64,000 nt of DNA from Apricaphanius iberus (taxonomy: Eukaryota > Chordata > Actinopteri > Cyprinodontiformes > Aphaniidae). Shown here piece after piece: positions 22,390-33,676 of this stretch. A program made the position numbers and the translations under genes. Under the pieces are notes generated by a model. The model saw only the letters and a list, made by a program, of their open reading frames with translations. It had not been told where the DNA came from and did no database searches. Positions within the stretch are counted from its first letter, which is position 1; the number at the start of each line of letters is the position of its first letter. The stretch lies in NCBI GenBank assembly GCA_028564705.1, contig JAPXFQ010002706.1, positions 1,302,001 through 1,366,000 of the forward strand. Reading direction: 5' to 3'.

Positions 22390-23060
22390 TGTACAATCTG
22401 ACAGCTGCTGTCATGTTCCTGTCTAACCTCCGGACCCACATGCAGAACCACACTCGGACCACAGATAAATGTTTTTATTAATCAACAAAAAGGATCAGCT
22501 GGGGACAGCAGGAACTGCTGGGCGTCTGGGAACGGAGAGATGAGGTTAGAGAAGGTCGTTGACGGATGGGAATTAACTGAATCCTTAAGAGTGGTGGTAC
22601 TCACAGATCTGAGTCGATTTCCAATTCCCGGGGAGGTAAGTGGGATCTGCTGAGCGGAGTCAGAGGCTGCCGAGGTCCAGTGGAGGGTAGCAAGGAGGAG
22701 GCGGCGTGGCTGAGAGCGGGCAGGCAGGTGGAAAACTGCACAGAAGCTGGTTTGCAATCGACAACCATCCACTTGAGAGAGTGACACAGAACTTGGAAGC
22801 CTTACTGGAGACTGGCTGGATCAAGAGAATCCTCAGAAAAAAAACCTGGGAAACACAAAGAGCACAGGGGATCACTGGAGCTCACTTGGGAACAATCTCG
22901 GGAGAAATACCTGGAGAACAAAGGCTTGGAGGTACCGGTAGGGCAACCATCAGGCGCCGAATGGTTGTCAGCCAGCTCCTTAAGAAGCCCAGGGACACCA
23001 AAGGCCTGATTGGAAACAGGTGAGTGCAATCAGCCTGTGCAGCAGCTCCTCCCTGCAACA
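22390..23060 (-). repeat. Unclassified LTR-like or composite repeat
   Basis: A GC-richer block bounded by GTCATGTTCCTGTC on the left and CTCCCTGCAACA on the right. Read on minus it begins TGTTGCAGGG, carries a GCTTCTTAAGGAGCTGGC region and ends AGGAACATGACA, so TG...CA ends are possible. Overlapping open frames on both strands lack domains. No target duplication was confirmed. Confidence 0.3.
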
Positions 23061-23069
23061 GATGACTCA

Positions 23070-23200
23070 CAGCAGATGCACAAACACAGAACCTCACAGC
23101 TGCAGGGAGGAAGGAGCTGCTGAAACACTTCTTCATGCATCTAGGATGCAGCAGTCTGTCAGTGAAGGAGCTCTGCAGTTTAGCAATATTTATTTCAATC
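23070..23200 (-). pseudogene. LINE tail fragment, inverted copy
   Basis: The reverse complement of this segment closely resembles 23826-23930: GAGCTCCTTCA, GACTGCTGCATCCTAGATG and AGCTCCTTCCTCCCTGCAGC occur in both. The peptide FTDRLLHPRCMKK, then SSFLPAAVRF, is the C-terminal end of a non-LTR reverse transcriptase protein. Confidence 0.65.
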
Positions 23201-23202
23201 AT

Positions 23203-23272
23203 TAGGTCTAGGATGTGTTATTTTAGTGTTTATTTTTTGAGCTGTGTGTATAACTATGGGTTTATGTATGGG
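23203..23272 (+). mobile_element. Possible displaced mariner terminus
   Basis: The phrase GGTCTAGGATGTGTTATTTT followed by AGTGTT and TTTTTTTGAGC resembles the terminal region of the fish mariner family whose coding part lies at 21535-21985. This suggests the two pieces were one copy, now separated by about 1.2 kb. The assignment rests on memory of the family. Confidence 0.4.
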
Positions 23273-23489
23273 TTTTGTAAATCCCAAGATGAAAACTATT
23301 AAAGTTGCTGACAAATTATAAGATCATTTTGTGATCATCCGTATTGCATCACTAAGAAAGGGATGCTTTATGTCAGAGATTACAGAAGTGGTAAAAAAAC
23401 AAACTCCAATATATTTGACCCATACCTGTTCTATTTATATACAGTATAACAACTGTAAATAATGATGCAAAGAAGGATTCTTTATAATA

Positions 23490-24010
23490 ATGTAAAAAAA
23501 ATATGGACAACCCTGAACATCCTCTTCATGAGACTATCCTAGCCCAACAAGCTCTTACAGTAAGGTTCATAGCAGACTCTATCTGCTGAGGCGGCTGAGG
23601 TGATTTGGAGTCCATGGGGCGCTGTGGTGGCTTCTGTCATTTTTTACAGTGTTGCATGTTGGGGCAGCAGTTTATCTCCAGCTGAGAGGAAGAGGTTGGC
23701 TAAACTCATCAGAAAGGCTAGTTCTGCTCTAGAGCGCACCCTGGATCCAGTGCAGGTGGTGGGAGACAGATGGACTCTGGCCAAAATAACATCACTGATG
23801 GACAGTCTACTACCCAATGAATGGAAATGTTGCTGAACTCCTGAGCTCCTTCAGTGAGAGACTGCTGCATCCTAGATGTATGAAGAAGCATTTCCGCAGC
23901 TCCTTCCTCCCTGCAGCTGTCAGACTGTACAATCAAAACTGCTCCCAACACAAAGATGTTTACATCAGTGCAGTAAATTGCACTAATCAACCAAACACCA
24001 CCACTACTAC
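23490..24010 (+). pseudogene. Non-LTR retrotransposon C-terminal fragment
   Basis: Translated in two adjacent plus frames: FYSVACWGSSLSPAERKRL, LIRKASSALERTLDPVQVVG, then SFSERLLHPRCMKKHFRSSF and LPAAVRLYN. This is the region after the reverse-transcriptase thumb of a Rex1/CR1-like LINE, where CWG and RLLHPRC-type motifs are typical. A frame change lies near 23825. Only the tail is present, so the fragment is 5'-truncated. Confidence 0.7.
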
Positions 24011-24034
24011 TATAACTTGCACATTAGTTTTTAC

Positions 24035-24440
24035 CATTCTATATATACCATCAGATTGGATGCTAACGTTGTGGACAGCCATTTTCAGGTCTCTCCAAAG
24101 ATGCTCAATTGGGTTTGGGTCAGGGTTCTGGCTGGGCCAGTCTAGAACGGTCAAAGAGTTGTTCTAAAGCCCCTCCTTTTTTATTTTAGGTGTGTGCTCA
24201 GGTAATTGTGTTGAAAGGTGAACCTTCGGTTGGGGTCATGAGCACTCTGGAGAAAGTTTTCTTCCAAGATATCTCTGTACTTGGCCGCATTCATCTTTCC
24301 TTGAGTTACAACCAGGCGTCCTTTCCCTGCAGCTGAAAAGCACCTCCAAAATGTGATGCTCCCACAAAAATGTTTCACTGTAGGGATTGTATTGGGCAGG
24401 TGATGAACAGTGCCTGGTTTTCTCCGCACATACCACTTAA
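24035..24440 (-). pseudogene. Tc1 transposase fragment, middle to C-terminus
   Basis: The minus strand reads HHLPNTIPTVKHFCGSITFW, RCFSAAGKGRLVV and AAKYRDILEENFLQSAHD, a Tc1 block between the first and second catalytic acids. The second-acid motif is damaged (FTFQHNYLSTHLK). After stops, [19 protein letters not shown] is readable at about 24140-24085, carrying the third acidic position. The N-terminus and both terminal repeats are missing. Confidence 0.75.
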
Positions 24441-24984
24441 AATTATGGTCAAAAGTTCAATCTCAAGCAGGTTAATTTTCTTTTTTCTCTACAGTGACAA
24501 CCACTGATTGTGGCCAAAAAAAAAAAAAAAAGCTATTTTAAATTCAAAATATGAACAGTACACCTACTGTGTCCTAAACTAGTCACAACTCCCTCTATGC
24601 GCTTTGATCTGAATTGAACATAGGCAATTGTCTTGAGTTTTAGACTATGACTGATGATTTATCATAGGGAAGTCATGTTTAGATGTTCTGAAAGCTGAAA
24701 CTGTGCTTCACTGCCACAATGAAGACTCAATTACAAGCACTATTCCAGTTTCAACCGCTTCAGCGGGAGAAAGTCCAGTAGCAAGAACCACTTCTGTATA
24801 GGTGATTGGAAATACACCAGTCTTTTTGGAGCAGGACTGTGACTCTCTTCAACACACTGTTAGCCCATTGATAACAAGATGAGAATCTCTTTTTATTGAT
24901 TTAGTTAACTGTATTCCAAATGTCTACACAACAAATGGTCATGGGTATGAATATTAATCAGTCAAAATGACAGATGACAAACTT
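24441..24984. other. Non-coding stretch
   Basis: Includes a run of about 15 A near 24517. Nothing else recognised. Confidence 0.4.
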
Positions 24985-25130
24985 GAATCCATATATTCAG
25001 ACTTTCATTCAGTATATTCAGACTTTCATTCCATATAGTCAAACTTAATTCCATATTTTCAGACTTCATTCAATATATTCAGACTTTCATTCCATATATT
25101 CAGAGATCATTCCATATATCCAAGTATCAT
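24985..25130. repeat. Imperfect tandem repeat of about 22 bp
   Basis: Units built on CCATATATTCAGACTTTCATT recur about six times with substitutions. A similar phrase (CATATATTCACACTTTCATT) occurs at 31838 on the far side of the BEL/Pao element. This could reflect element ends or target-side duplication. Confidence 0.7.
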
Positions 25131-25684
25131 TCCCTCCAGAAATACAAGAAGCCATGGTTTTTGGTCACTGATGGGTTTAATTCTTCATTGCACCTTTAAT
25201 CAAACTCCACCGTCGAACGATACAGTATACAAACACAAAGTGAAACAACCGTTTACATCAGAATTTCAAATGGAGTAACAAAGGAAAGAAAATACAGCTT
25301 ATGACAACATACCTCGCTGACTGCATACATCTGAGAGGGAAATGAATGTAGTCGTGACGACCTTACAGGTAGTAGCAAACTTCTTTCTTATTCTTCCAAG
25401 GTCAATACAGCAATCACATTATCTTAGTGTGACTTCTTTGCAAAATGTGCGTCAGTAAAAAAGTCCCCCCCCGAACTAGCACAAAGGGGTTCCACGCACA
25501 ACTATGAAGGCAAACCAGCAAAGCAAAATATCTACAAAAAAGTAGCATAAAATAAAACAATAACATGATACACATGACAGTTAAACTCCCACCAAATCAC
25601 AGAGTGATTTTAATTCAGTGCATTCTTCGCTAGCAAGGAAATACATCTGACACATATGAATACCTCACATTACTCTGCCTCAAG

Positions 25685-26890
25685 CAGAAGAACAGTCTTT
25701 TGCACAGGTCTGTGGAGGTAAACAGGTTTATTTGTTCTTTTTCCATTACTGTCCAAGGTCGAGTCACTCAGCAACAGCTTTACCTTTCTGACACGTCCAT
25801 CAACACTGGGATAGATTTCCACTACCGTGGCCAACCTCCACTGATTTCGTGGTGTAAACTCTTCTTGAAGAATGACAATATCATTAATTTGTGTGTTTCG
25901 TCTATCCTTTTGCCATATATGTCTTCGCTGAAGATTAAGAAGATATTCCTTCTTCTATCTTGACCAGAATTCATTTGCCAAAAACTGCACGCGTCGCCAT
26001 CTTTTGCTCATATACAAATCTTGGCTTATGAATTCCCCAGGAGGAGGAGACACAATACTGGATTTCATCATGAGGATGTGATTAGGAGTAAGTGGTTCAG
26101 GACCCTTTGGATCATTCAGATGTTCCGTTGTCAATGGTCTGCTATTTATAACAGCCATTACTTCATACAAAAACGTCCTTAGAGAAGAACTGTCAAGCCT
26201 TCCAGCAGATTTATCAAGCACCGCAGTAAGAACACTTCTGATGGTCCTCATTTGTCTTTCCCATATGCCTCCCATATGGCTTGACGCTGGGGCATTCATG
26301 ATGAACTCACAACCTTAATCCTTTAACTGCTCAGGACTCAAGTCCTTAAGAGCACTGAGGAATTCACCCTTTGCACCAACAAAGTTGGTACCTTGATCAC
26401 ATCTCAGCTGCCATACATGTCCACGAATTGCAATGAACGCACGTAAGGCATTGATGAAGGCATCGGTGGTCAGATCTTCAAGAAGTTCGATATGAACAGC
26501 TCTTGAACTCTAACACGTGAAAAGCAGTCTATATTTCTTGAGTTCTTTCCTCGCTTCCTTTACATACAACGGTCCGAAGCAATCCATCCCACTATATGTG
26601 AATGGTGGTGACACCTCCATCCTCTCCTTTGGCAAATCCGCCATCCTTTGAGCTTGTGTATCTCTTCTGTATTTCCTGCATATCATGCATTTGTGGATTA
26701 CCGAAGCTACAGCATTACTGCATCCAACAATCCATATCCCATTAGATCGAAGCTCATTCACAGTCATACCTCTACCCTGATGGTGCACCCTTTGGTGGTA
26801 GTGCTTGATGAGTAAAGAAGAGATATGACTGGCCTTTGGCTGGATGGCAGGATGTTTAACATGAGGATGGAGGCTAGATCTTGTCAAGCG
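25685..26890 (-). pseudogene. BEL/Pao integrase
   Basis: The zinc-binding region (HVKHPAIQPK, LLIKHYHQRVHHQGRGMTVN, CMICRKYR) lies at about 26870-26670. The core follows with GMDCFGPLYVKE, then AVHIELLEDLTTDAF, RCDQGTNFVGAKGEF (second Asp) and SSHMGGIWERQMRTI (Glu). An in-frame TAG occurs near 26510 between ORF segments and another stop near 26315. After a C-terminal frame shift, the tail (about 25950-25685) encodes the module ending VYLHRPVQKTVLLLE. Intact, this enzyme would insert the cDNA into the genome. Confidence 0.8.
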
Positions 26891-26972
26891 CCTTCCCTGA
26901 GCACACCATCTTCATCGATAAATGGACTTAGTTGGTTTAGTCGATTTGATTTATCATTCGATTTCACTGATT

Positions 26973-27269
26973 TCACATCAGTTTGATTAGAAAAAACTCA
27001 GTTTCTCGTCTATCTTCAATACTTGTCCCACTGGTTTTAGATTTGAGACCCTTGAATCTTTGAGCACAAAGCTTTAGGCAACATATTGCCTTAACAGCTC
27101 TGTTCCAATCAGAAAACTTGGTCAAACGTTCTAACAATGTCTGATTTCCTGTTACCTGAGTGTTGAGCACTTGTGCCTTTCGAATTTCTGGATCATCATC
27201 CAGGAGCTTCCCCACCTTAACATCTCTCACAGGTAGGTCTTCATTCCAGAGAAAATCTGGGCCTTTCAA
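26973..27269 (-). pseudogene. BEL/Pao linker between RNase H and integrase
   Basis: The frame GPDFLWNEDLPVRD, then LLERLTKFSDWNRAVKAICC, matches the helical segment preceding the integrase zinc finger of Pao-type elements ('...FSSW..L.R..AW...'). It is in the expected position and orientation but in a separate open frame. Confidence 0.65.
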
Positions 27270-27333
27270 CCAGTTAGAAGTGATAAGCTGATCAACAGTG
27301 AGGCCTCTGGAAGCATAATCCGCAGGGTTGTCA

Positions 27334-28690
27334 TCAGAACAGACAAACTGCCGTCGCTCTCATTTGTTGAACCCTGTTGGCAACAAACACATGAAACCGT
27401 CTTGCATCATTGTTGATATATCCAAGGACAATCTTGGAGTCTGTCCAAAAGTATTGTTGAAGATTCTCAATCTCAAGTTCCCTTTTTAGCATGACACCTG
27501 TCTTAGCTGCGACCACTGCTGCTGCTAACTTAAGACGAGGTATAGTAGTTATTTTTGTGGGTGCGACGCGAGCCTTCCCCATGAGAAAGGAGCAATGTAC
27601 TTCTCCACTTGCACTGACGGCTCTGATATAAGTACAGACTCCATACCCAGTAACACTAGCGTCCGAAAAGTGATGAAGTTCAAATTGCTTGACCTTTTCA
27701 GAACCTATTGGACTAAAACACCTTTTAACCTTCAATTTTGATAAATTCTGAAGATCTTGAAGCCATGATTTCCAAAAGACCTTCAGGTCTTCTGGCAATG
27801 GTTCATCCCAACCCACCTTGTCCCGACAAAGCTGCTGCAGAATCTGTTTTCCCTTTAAGATAAAAGGTGCTGCAAACCCTAATGGGTTGTAAATGGAAGC
27901 CACCGTAGAAAGTACTCCCCTTCTTGTTAGTGGATGCTCCTTAACTGTAACTCTGAATTGGAAGTCATCAGAAGGCACATTCCAAAGAACACCCAGAGCT
28001 CCTTCCATCAGTGGTTCTCCCAAGGTGATTTCCAAGTTCTTTACACTCTCTGAACACTCTTCCTTTGGTATTGATTTCAACACCTGCTCATTGTTGGAAA
28101 CAAATTTGCGCAATCTCAGCTTCCCTGCACTACAAAGTTGTCTTGCTTCCCTGATGAGCTGAATTGCTTCAGCATCTATTATCACACTCACCAGCCCATC
28201 ATCAACTTAAAAATTCTTTTGAAGGAATTTTATGGTCCTTGGGCTGAACTTGTCTTGACCTTCATTTGTAAGATGTTTAAACCCAAAATTTGCAAACCCT
28301 GGTGAGGAAGCAGCACCAAATAAATGGACCTTCATCCTAAAGGTTAATGGTGCAGACTCAAAGCCACCTCTCTCCCACCATAGGAATCATAGATAATCTT
28401 GGTCCTCCGTTCTGACAAAGAACTGGAACATTCTTTCCACATCGCACATGATAGCAACTGTGTCTTTGCGGAACCTGCAAAGAACCCCTAAAAATGTGTT
28501 TGTGAGGTCAGGTCCAGGAAGGAGGAAGTCGTTCAATGAGGTGCCTTGAAAATACAACGCGTATCTTCCTCGGTTTCCTCGGATGGTAAACTCCGTGGTG
28601 TGGAATATACCAAACAGGTTCAGTTTCGATTTTTTTTTTTCAGGAACCTTCTATACCTCCCCACGGCTGATGATGTCTTTCATAAAATTC
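27334..28690 (-). pseudogene. BEL/Pao reverse transcriptase and RNase H
   Basis: Between about 28620 and 28390 the minus strand reads NDFLLPGPDLTNTFLGVLCR and FRKDTVAIMCDVERMF, the palm region holding the first catalytic Asp. Near 28210 the active-site box reads NF-stop-VDDG: a TAA at 28207-28209 replaces the Tyr codon of YVDD. Downstream, FAAPFILKGKQILQQLCRD and FSDASVTGYGVCTYIR (RNase H, first Asp) lead to RLKLAAAVVAAKTG and FWTDSKIVLGYI. Several frame changes occur in the first half. The copy cannot make functional enzyme. Confidence 0.85.
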
Positions 28691-28963
28691 TTGTTTGAAT
28701 TTCTTCCGCAGACATGCCAAGCGCTGCACAGCACATGATCTATTGTTTGGTAGATATGGTTTCTCTTGTTTAAAAGTTAATGGCATTTCTAAATGACCAT
28801 CTGATCTGTGCTTAATCCCATTTTTCAGTTTAGGTAGAAACTGAAGATCTTCCTGAGAATTTTTCCCTCTTCTGTCCTTTCACTGAAGTCGGATTCGAGC
28901 AGCTTCACTGCATCCTCTGGAGCAATAATTTCTTTGATGTGGGTCCTACACACATAGTGGATT

Positions 28964-29812
28964 TCACTCTTTAGCATTGTTGGTAGCTTTAAGTTCCGGT
29001 ATGACTTTCTTCACAATAATGTGATGACTCACTCCGATTGCATCACCATAGAGCTCATGTGGGCTACCATAACTCACAATGCTCCAACCCAAATCAGTTT
29101 TTTGTGCAAAGGGTTGAGCTTCCTCACCACATACAACTTCTCTTGGCATCAGAGCTTGTGGACAATTATATCCAATGAGTAAACCAATTTCACAATCCAT
29201 TAAGTGGAGGGATATGTTCTGACAGATGATCCAAATTAGACAATGCCTTAGCAGTCTCTGAATATGTGTCTGATTAGCGGGAATGAACTCACGCGTATAG
29301 ACGGTTCGTAATGTAACCTTCAGCATTCAACCCTCTTACTTGCAACTCATTTAGCCTTTTACAATGGCGCCCTTTGATGACATGGTAGACAGCTTTAACT
29401 TCACTTGTTCTGAGGGTGCCTCTAAGCGACCTGCAACATCTTCAAGGATAAATGATGAGTCACTTTGTGAATCCAACACAGCATGGGTTAGGATTTCCTT
29501 GGTTGGATGGTTTGGTACTGAAACATAAACAGGAACTATTGCAGAAGTTTGGGTACAGTTTTCATTTCGCAATATTCTGTTTGATGTACTTTCCTTTGAA
29601 ACCTTTGCCAACCTTGTGGGCTGCCTGCTTCTTGGTTCGTTAGTACGTACTTCCATTGGTTGGTTTCTTCTGAATTCTTGCTCTGAGCGATCTGCATGAA
29701 GGCATGTGGGGTGACGTTTGGAGCAGGTGTCACAAACCATCCGATTGCTGCAACTCTTGGATTGATGGCCAAGACTCAGGCACCCAAAACACAGTCCTTC
29801 ATTCTGAACCAA
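28964..29812 (-). pseudogene. BEL/Pao zinc knuckle and protease
   Basis: GLCFGCLSLGHQSKSC, then CDTCSKRHPTCLH, gives the two cysteine-rich knuckles of Pao gag. After a linker, HAVLDSQSDSSFILEDVA is the aspartic-protease motif (D-S-Q-S-D) characteristic of this group. The sequence then changes frame near 29345 and continues with CPQALMPREVV and LGWSIVSYG, conserved protease-end motifs. At least one frame shift separates the halves. Confidence 0.75.
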
Positions 29813-29967
29813 CTTAACTCGATCATTGACAAGCCCCTCGTGAAATTTACGACATTTATGAAGACCATGTTGTGTTTTCTTACAAAATACACATTTGATT
29901 ACTTGTTTCTCACTTGTCTTAGTGGTTAGTATATTGGCTGCTGGAGTCTTGGATGTGTATGTTGGTT

Positions 29968-31356
29968 TTATCTTACTATCTTACTTTTATCTTCACCTTG
30001 TCGTAAAGCTTTGTAATATGTAACAGCATTGCATGCAATGCTGGCTTCCATTGAGAGGAATGTAACGAAATAACTAAAGTTTGGAAACTTTCCATAGGTC
30101 AACTGATATTCTGTAGCTTTTCGATTCCAACTAGTACTCAACCAGTCAGGGATTTTAGTTGTTTGTTTTTGGTTCTCAAGAGCATCGTTCAGAACTTTTA
30201 AATTGTCATTCTGTTTCATTGCAGATTCACAGCTTCGCAAAAAATCCACAAATTTCCTTAATTCTGTATTCTCTTTGGGTGGTAGTTTAGGCCAAGCATA
30301 TAGTTTATCTCTGAAAGCCTTAGCGACAACAAAGTAATCTCCATACCTCTCATTTAACAGATTCCACGCTTCGCAATAGGAATCTTCAGACTGCATCAAG
30401 AAATTACCCTCTAAGGCTTCCTTTGCTGTTCCTCCCACATACTTCTGAAGGAAGAACATTTTTAGAATTTTTAGAATGCATTAAGTTTTTTCAGTTCTTC
30501 CAAACGCTGAAGTTCTCTTTTCAGATCTGAAACCGAACGTTCTCTAGCTGCGTTTTCCTCTTGATGTTCCTTCACAAGAGCTGCTTCTTGACGTTCACTT
30601 TCTAACTTGCGCTCAGTCTCTTCTCTTTCTATATGCAGACGTCAAGTTAAAGCAGCAGTTTCTTGATCTGCAACCCGGAGTTTCTCCTCAGCTTTGATTT
30701 TTTGTAGTTTGTCTTGGTAGACTTGTTGCTCTGCAATTATCTTTAATACAGCTTGTGTAGCTGCAAACTCAGCTGCAGCTTCTTGTTTCTTTACTGAGGA
30801 TGAGTTCAATGAATAATCCTTCGAATGATCAGAATCTGGATGCAAAACACTGGAAACAGAAGAGTCAAATACAGAGCCGGCTTCAGGCCAAATAATCTCC
30901 TTTTTTGCTCCTTTAGTCTGAGACTGTGCATTCTGTAAGATGGCTTTAGTAATGGATGCACAATTATCCAGTCTTCGGCGCATTTCATGTGGTGGACTAT
31001 TTATTTTTCTATACTCTTCAAATAGAGTGTTTAATTCCACCTCTTCATTTTGTATCTTGCTGATGTGCTCTTTAAGGATGTCACTGGGATCCTGTCTTGT
31101 CACAGATTTTTTGATGACCTTGGCTAAGGCTTTTCAGCGTTCATAAATACTATTGAAACGAAGCAAAAAGTCTGTCTATTTTTTCCTTGTGATAATCCTT
31201 TCCCTTTTCTGTTAAACTACGAGCTCTTTAACTTCTACGAGGCAGGTCGGCGATTACTGCTTCCTATACATCGCTTTGTTCAACTCCCTGAACTCCCTCT
31301 TCTATCTGTAATTCAGCAGTTGTAATGTTCTGATCATCTTCACCTGCCTTTGACAT
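29968..31356 (-). pseudogene. BEL/Pao gag
   Basis: The likely start is the ATG at 31356 (MSKAGEDDQNITTAELQ), with a stop soon after. The main N-terminal frame at 31103-30642 has EEYRKINSPPHEMRRRLDN and then long charged coiled-coil segments. A TGA near 30640 interrupts, and the same frame continues as RLHIEREETERKLESERQEA. The frame at 30459-29968 gives LQKYVGGTAKEALEGNF, NLLNERYGDYFVVAKAFRD and LYAWPKLPP, the capsid-like region of BEL gag. Gag would assemble the particle. Confidence 0.75.
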
Positions 31357-31927
31357 TTTAAGTAAACGGTCTGTACATAAATTTTCTTAATGGCAATAAG
31401 GCAAGAATAACATAGAAATATTTAAACATCAGATTCTACATCATCAGAAAGCATTCCTAAAATACCAGTAAAACACATTTATTAACCTTAACCTTGAATA
31501 AGTCTTGAAAAGTAAAAAAAACATATGAATTGAACCTTGAAATCTTAGGCCTTGGAGTATTAAAGGTTTCCTTTCTCAAATGTAATAAACAAAATATAGA
31601 ATTAATCTGTTCAATAGATGAACCATCTAACTTAAGATGTGAATACACTTTACATCTTTAAACATTCATATAATGTGAGAAACACATGTGATCATCAGTT
31701 TTTCTTTCCGTACTTTTTAATTCTTAATGCCTTTGTTGCTCTTTAAAACGCGATCTTAATGACCAGCTTTTTAAATGTCTCTTTGTATGGGACAGATAAA
31801 CCTTAGTGGGTCGTAAGGCTGAACCAAGGTTCATTTCATATATTCACACTTTCATTCATTCAGACATATATTCAAATATATAAGTATAAATATGTATAAT
31901 ATTTCCCTAAACGGCATGTCCTATATA

Positions 31928-31928
31928 T

Positions 31929-31965
<37 letters not shown>

Positions 31966-31968
31966 AGA
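31928..31968. repeat. (CA)n/(TA)n microsatellite
   Basis: A short ACACAC run turns into TATATA just upstream of the RLE-LINE fragment. Confidence 0.9.
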
Positions 31969-31970
31969 GT

Positions 31971-32995
31971 CCAAGGAAATAACAGTTACGCCCTGCCAGT
32001 GATCAGATACCCTGCGGGAATTATAAGATGGCAAAAGGATGAGATATAGACCACAGATATTAAGACATAAAAGCTCCTCACCATGCATGGTGGGTTCCAT
32101 CCCAAGTCAAGCACCCTGAGACTGTATGCACGGCGTAAGGAAGGAGGCAGAGTACTGATGAGCGTAAAAGCCACTCTCCAAGATGAAACGTCAAAGCTCC
32201 ATAAGTACATCAAGGACAAGGCTTCAAAGGATGACATACTTAGTGAATGCCTGAGACAATGGCAAGATGAGGAGGTGCTGGAGGAGGAACCATCATGGGA
32301 CGACAAGCCCCTACATGGGATGTACCGTCAGAACATAACTGAAGTGGCTGATCTCAAGAAATCCTACCAATGGCTAGAGAAGGCTGGCCTACAGGACACC
32401 ACAGAGGCACACATCCTGGCAGCACAGGAGCAGGCTCTGAGCACCAGATGCCTAGATGTAACACACCAGACAAGACCCATGGTGTAGGCTGTGCAAAGAG
32501 TCGTCTGAGATAATCCAGCACATAACAGCAGGATGTAAATTACTGGCATCGGAGTATGGGGTGGAAACCCCAAGGTCAAAGGGAAACGCCTCCAAAGGTG
32601 GTGGAGAATGACCGAGCAAAGATCCTGTGGGACTTCCAGATCCAGACAGACAAGATGGTAATGGCGAACCAACCGGACATTCTGGTGGTTGAGAAAGAGC
32701 AGAGAAAAGCCGTTGTGGTGTATGTGGCAATACAAAGTGATGGTAACATCAAGAAGAAGGAACATGAGAAACTTGAGAAATACCAAGGGCTCAGAGAGGA
32801 GCTAGAGAAGGCTTGAAAGGTGAAGGTGACAGTAGTACACGTGGTAATCGAAGCACTTGGGGCAGTGATCCCCAAACTAGATGAATGGCTCCAGCAGATC
32901 CTTGGAAGTACCTCAGACATCTCAGTCCAGAAAAGTGCAGTATTTGGAACAACAAAGATACTGATAGAGGACCCAAGCTTGGAATGGGGAATTTG
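31971..32995 (+). pseudogene. RLE-type LINE, C-terminal protein fragment
   Basis: Plus-strand reading starts SYALPVIRYPAGIIRWQKDE, crosses two stops, and continues KSSTLRLYARRKEGGR, then LHGMYRQNITEVADLKKSYQ and WLEKAGLQDTTEAHILAAQ. A Cys/His knuckle (CRLCKESSEIIQHITAGC) follows near 32492. A restriction-like endonuclease region comes next (PPKVVENDRAKILWDFQIQT, ANQPDILVVEKEQRKAVVV). In relatives I remember, the endonuclease motif has Asp where this copy has Tyr (TAT at 32721-32723). A small deletion and several frame changes are present. The reverse transcriptase itself lies upstream in the family and is absent. Confidence 0.7.
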
Positions 32996-33008
32996 AGGGG
33001 AATTTTGT

Positions 33009-33015
<7 letters not shown>

Positions 33016-33096
<81 letters not shown>
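33016..33096. repeat. (TA)n microsatellite with a central interruption
   Basis: About 80 bp of TA repeats, interrupted by CTG near 33054. The overlapping open frames encode only Tyr-Ile repeats and are not genes. Confidence 0.95.
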
Positions 33097-33099
<3 letters not shown>

Positions 33100-33673
33100 A
33101 GAGAGGAAAAAACATTACTTGAACTGAATTTCAATGAAATGATGAAACAAATGCATGGTTTTATTCATTTTTATTTAAAACCAAAAGATTTTCAAATGTT
33201 TTTGGTTTCTCCAACTTATGTGGGACAGACAGATCTACACTTTCACATGTTGTTATTATTACTCGAAATATTCCCACTGTAGGGAAGACTTCCTTTTATG
33301 GCGGCGCTATCTGTATAAAGGAATTAGATTGTTGGTATATAAACGTGGATTATGTGACAGCAGAATAAATTGCCCACACCAAACGGGAGTGCATTATTTA
33401 TAGTAAATGCACAAACAAACAAATGCAGATTTTTAACAGACTCCAATTTGTAAAAGAAAAGACAGCCTTGAGTTCGTCTCAGAAGGCTATAAGTAAGATG
33501 TTCAATTAATTGACTAACCAGCTCAATGGTGCAATCAATAACTCACAAATGCTGACAACATTGCAGTATGCAGTGAGATACAAAGCGCTTATGAAGAAGC
33601 GACACGCTGAATGGACCGGTGACGTCACCCTGAGCGGATTTCTCCATTCCTGAAGCACGCCTCGAATCAAGAC
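33100..33673. other. Non-coding stretch
   Basis: No domain, RNA gene or terminal repeat recognised between the microsatellite and the MITE. Confidence 0.4.
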
Positions 33674-33676
33674 TTA

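Larger units (their letters stand above)
25140..31840 (-). mobile_element. BEL/Pao LTR retrotransposon
   Basis: On minus, the order is gag (31356 to about 29970), zinc knuckles and protease (29812-28964), reverse transcriptase and RNase H (about 28690-27334), a linker, and integrase (26890-25685). Motifs at each step are those of the BEL/Pao group rather than gypsy. I could not align two LTRs at the ends, so limits are approximate and the LTRs may be lost or highly diverged. Multiple nonsense codons and frame shifts show an old copy. Confidence 0.8.

Noticed and set aside
24985..25130. Possible CRISPR-like array, because a unit of about 22 bp recurs
   Set aside because: Units are contiguous and imperfect with no unique spacers, and the DNA is eukaryotic.
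25140..31840. Matching LTRs for the BEL/Pao element
   Set aside because: I compared both flanks and found no convincing alignment beyond a short CATATATTC-type phrase.
32364..32976. Several minus-strand frames over the RLE-LINE fragment
   Set aside because: They are shadows of the plus-strand LINE coding sequence, which has clear motifs.
32885..33134. Open frames rich in alternating Tyr and Ile on both strands
   Set aside because: They are translations of the TA microsatellite.
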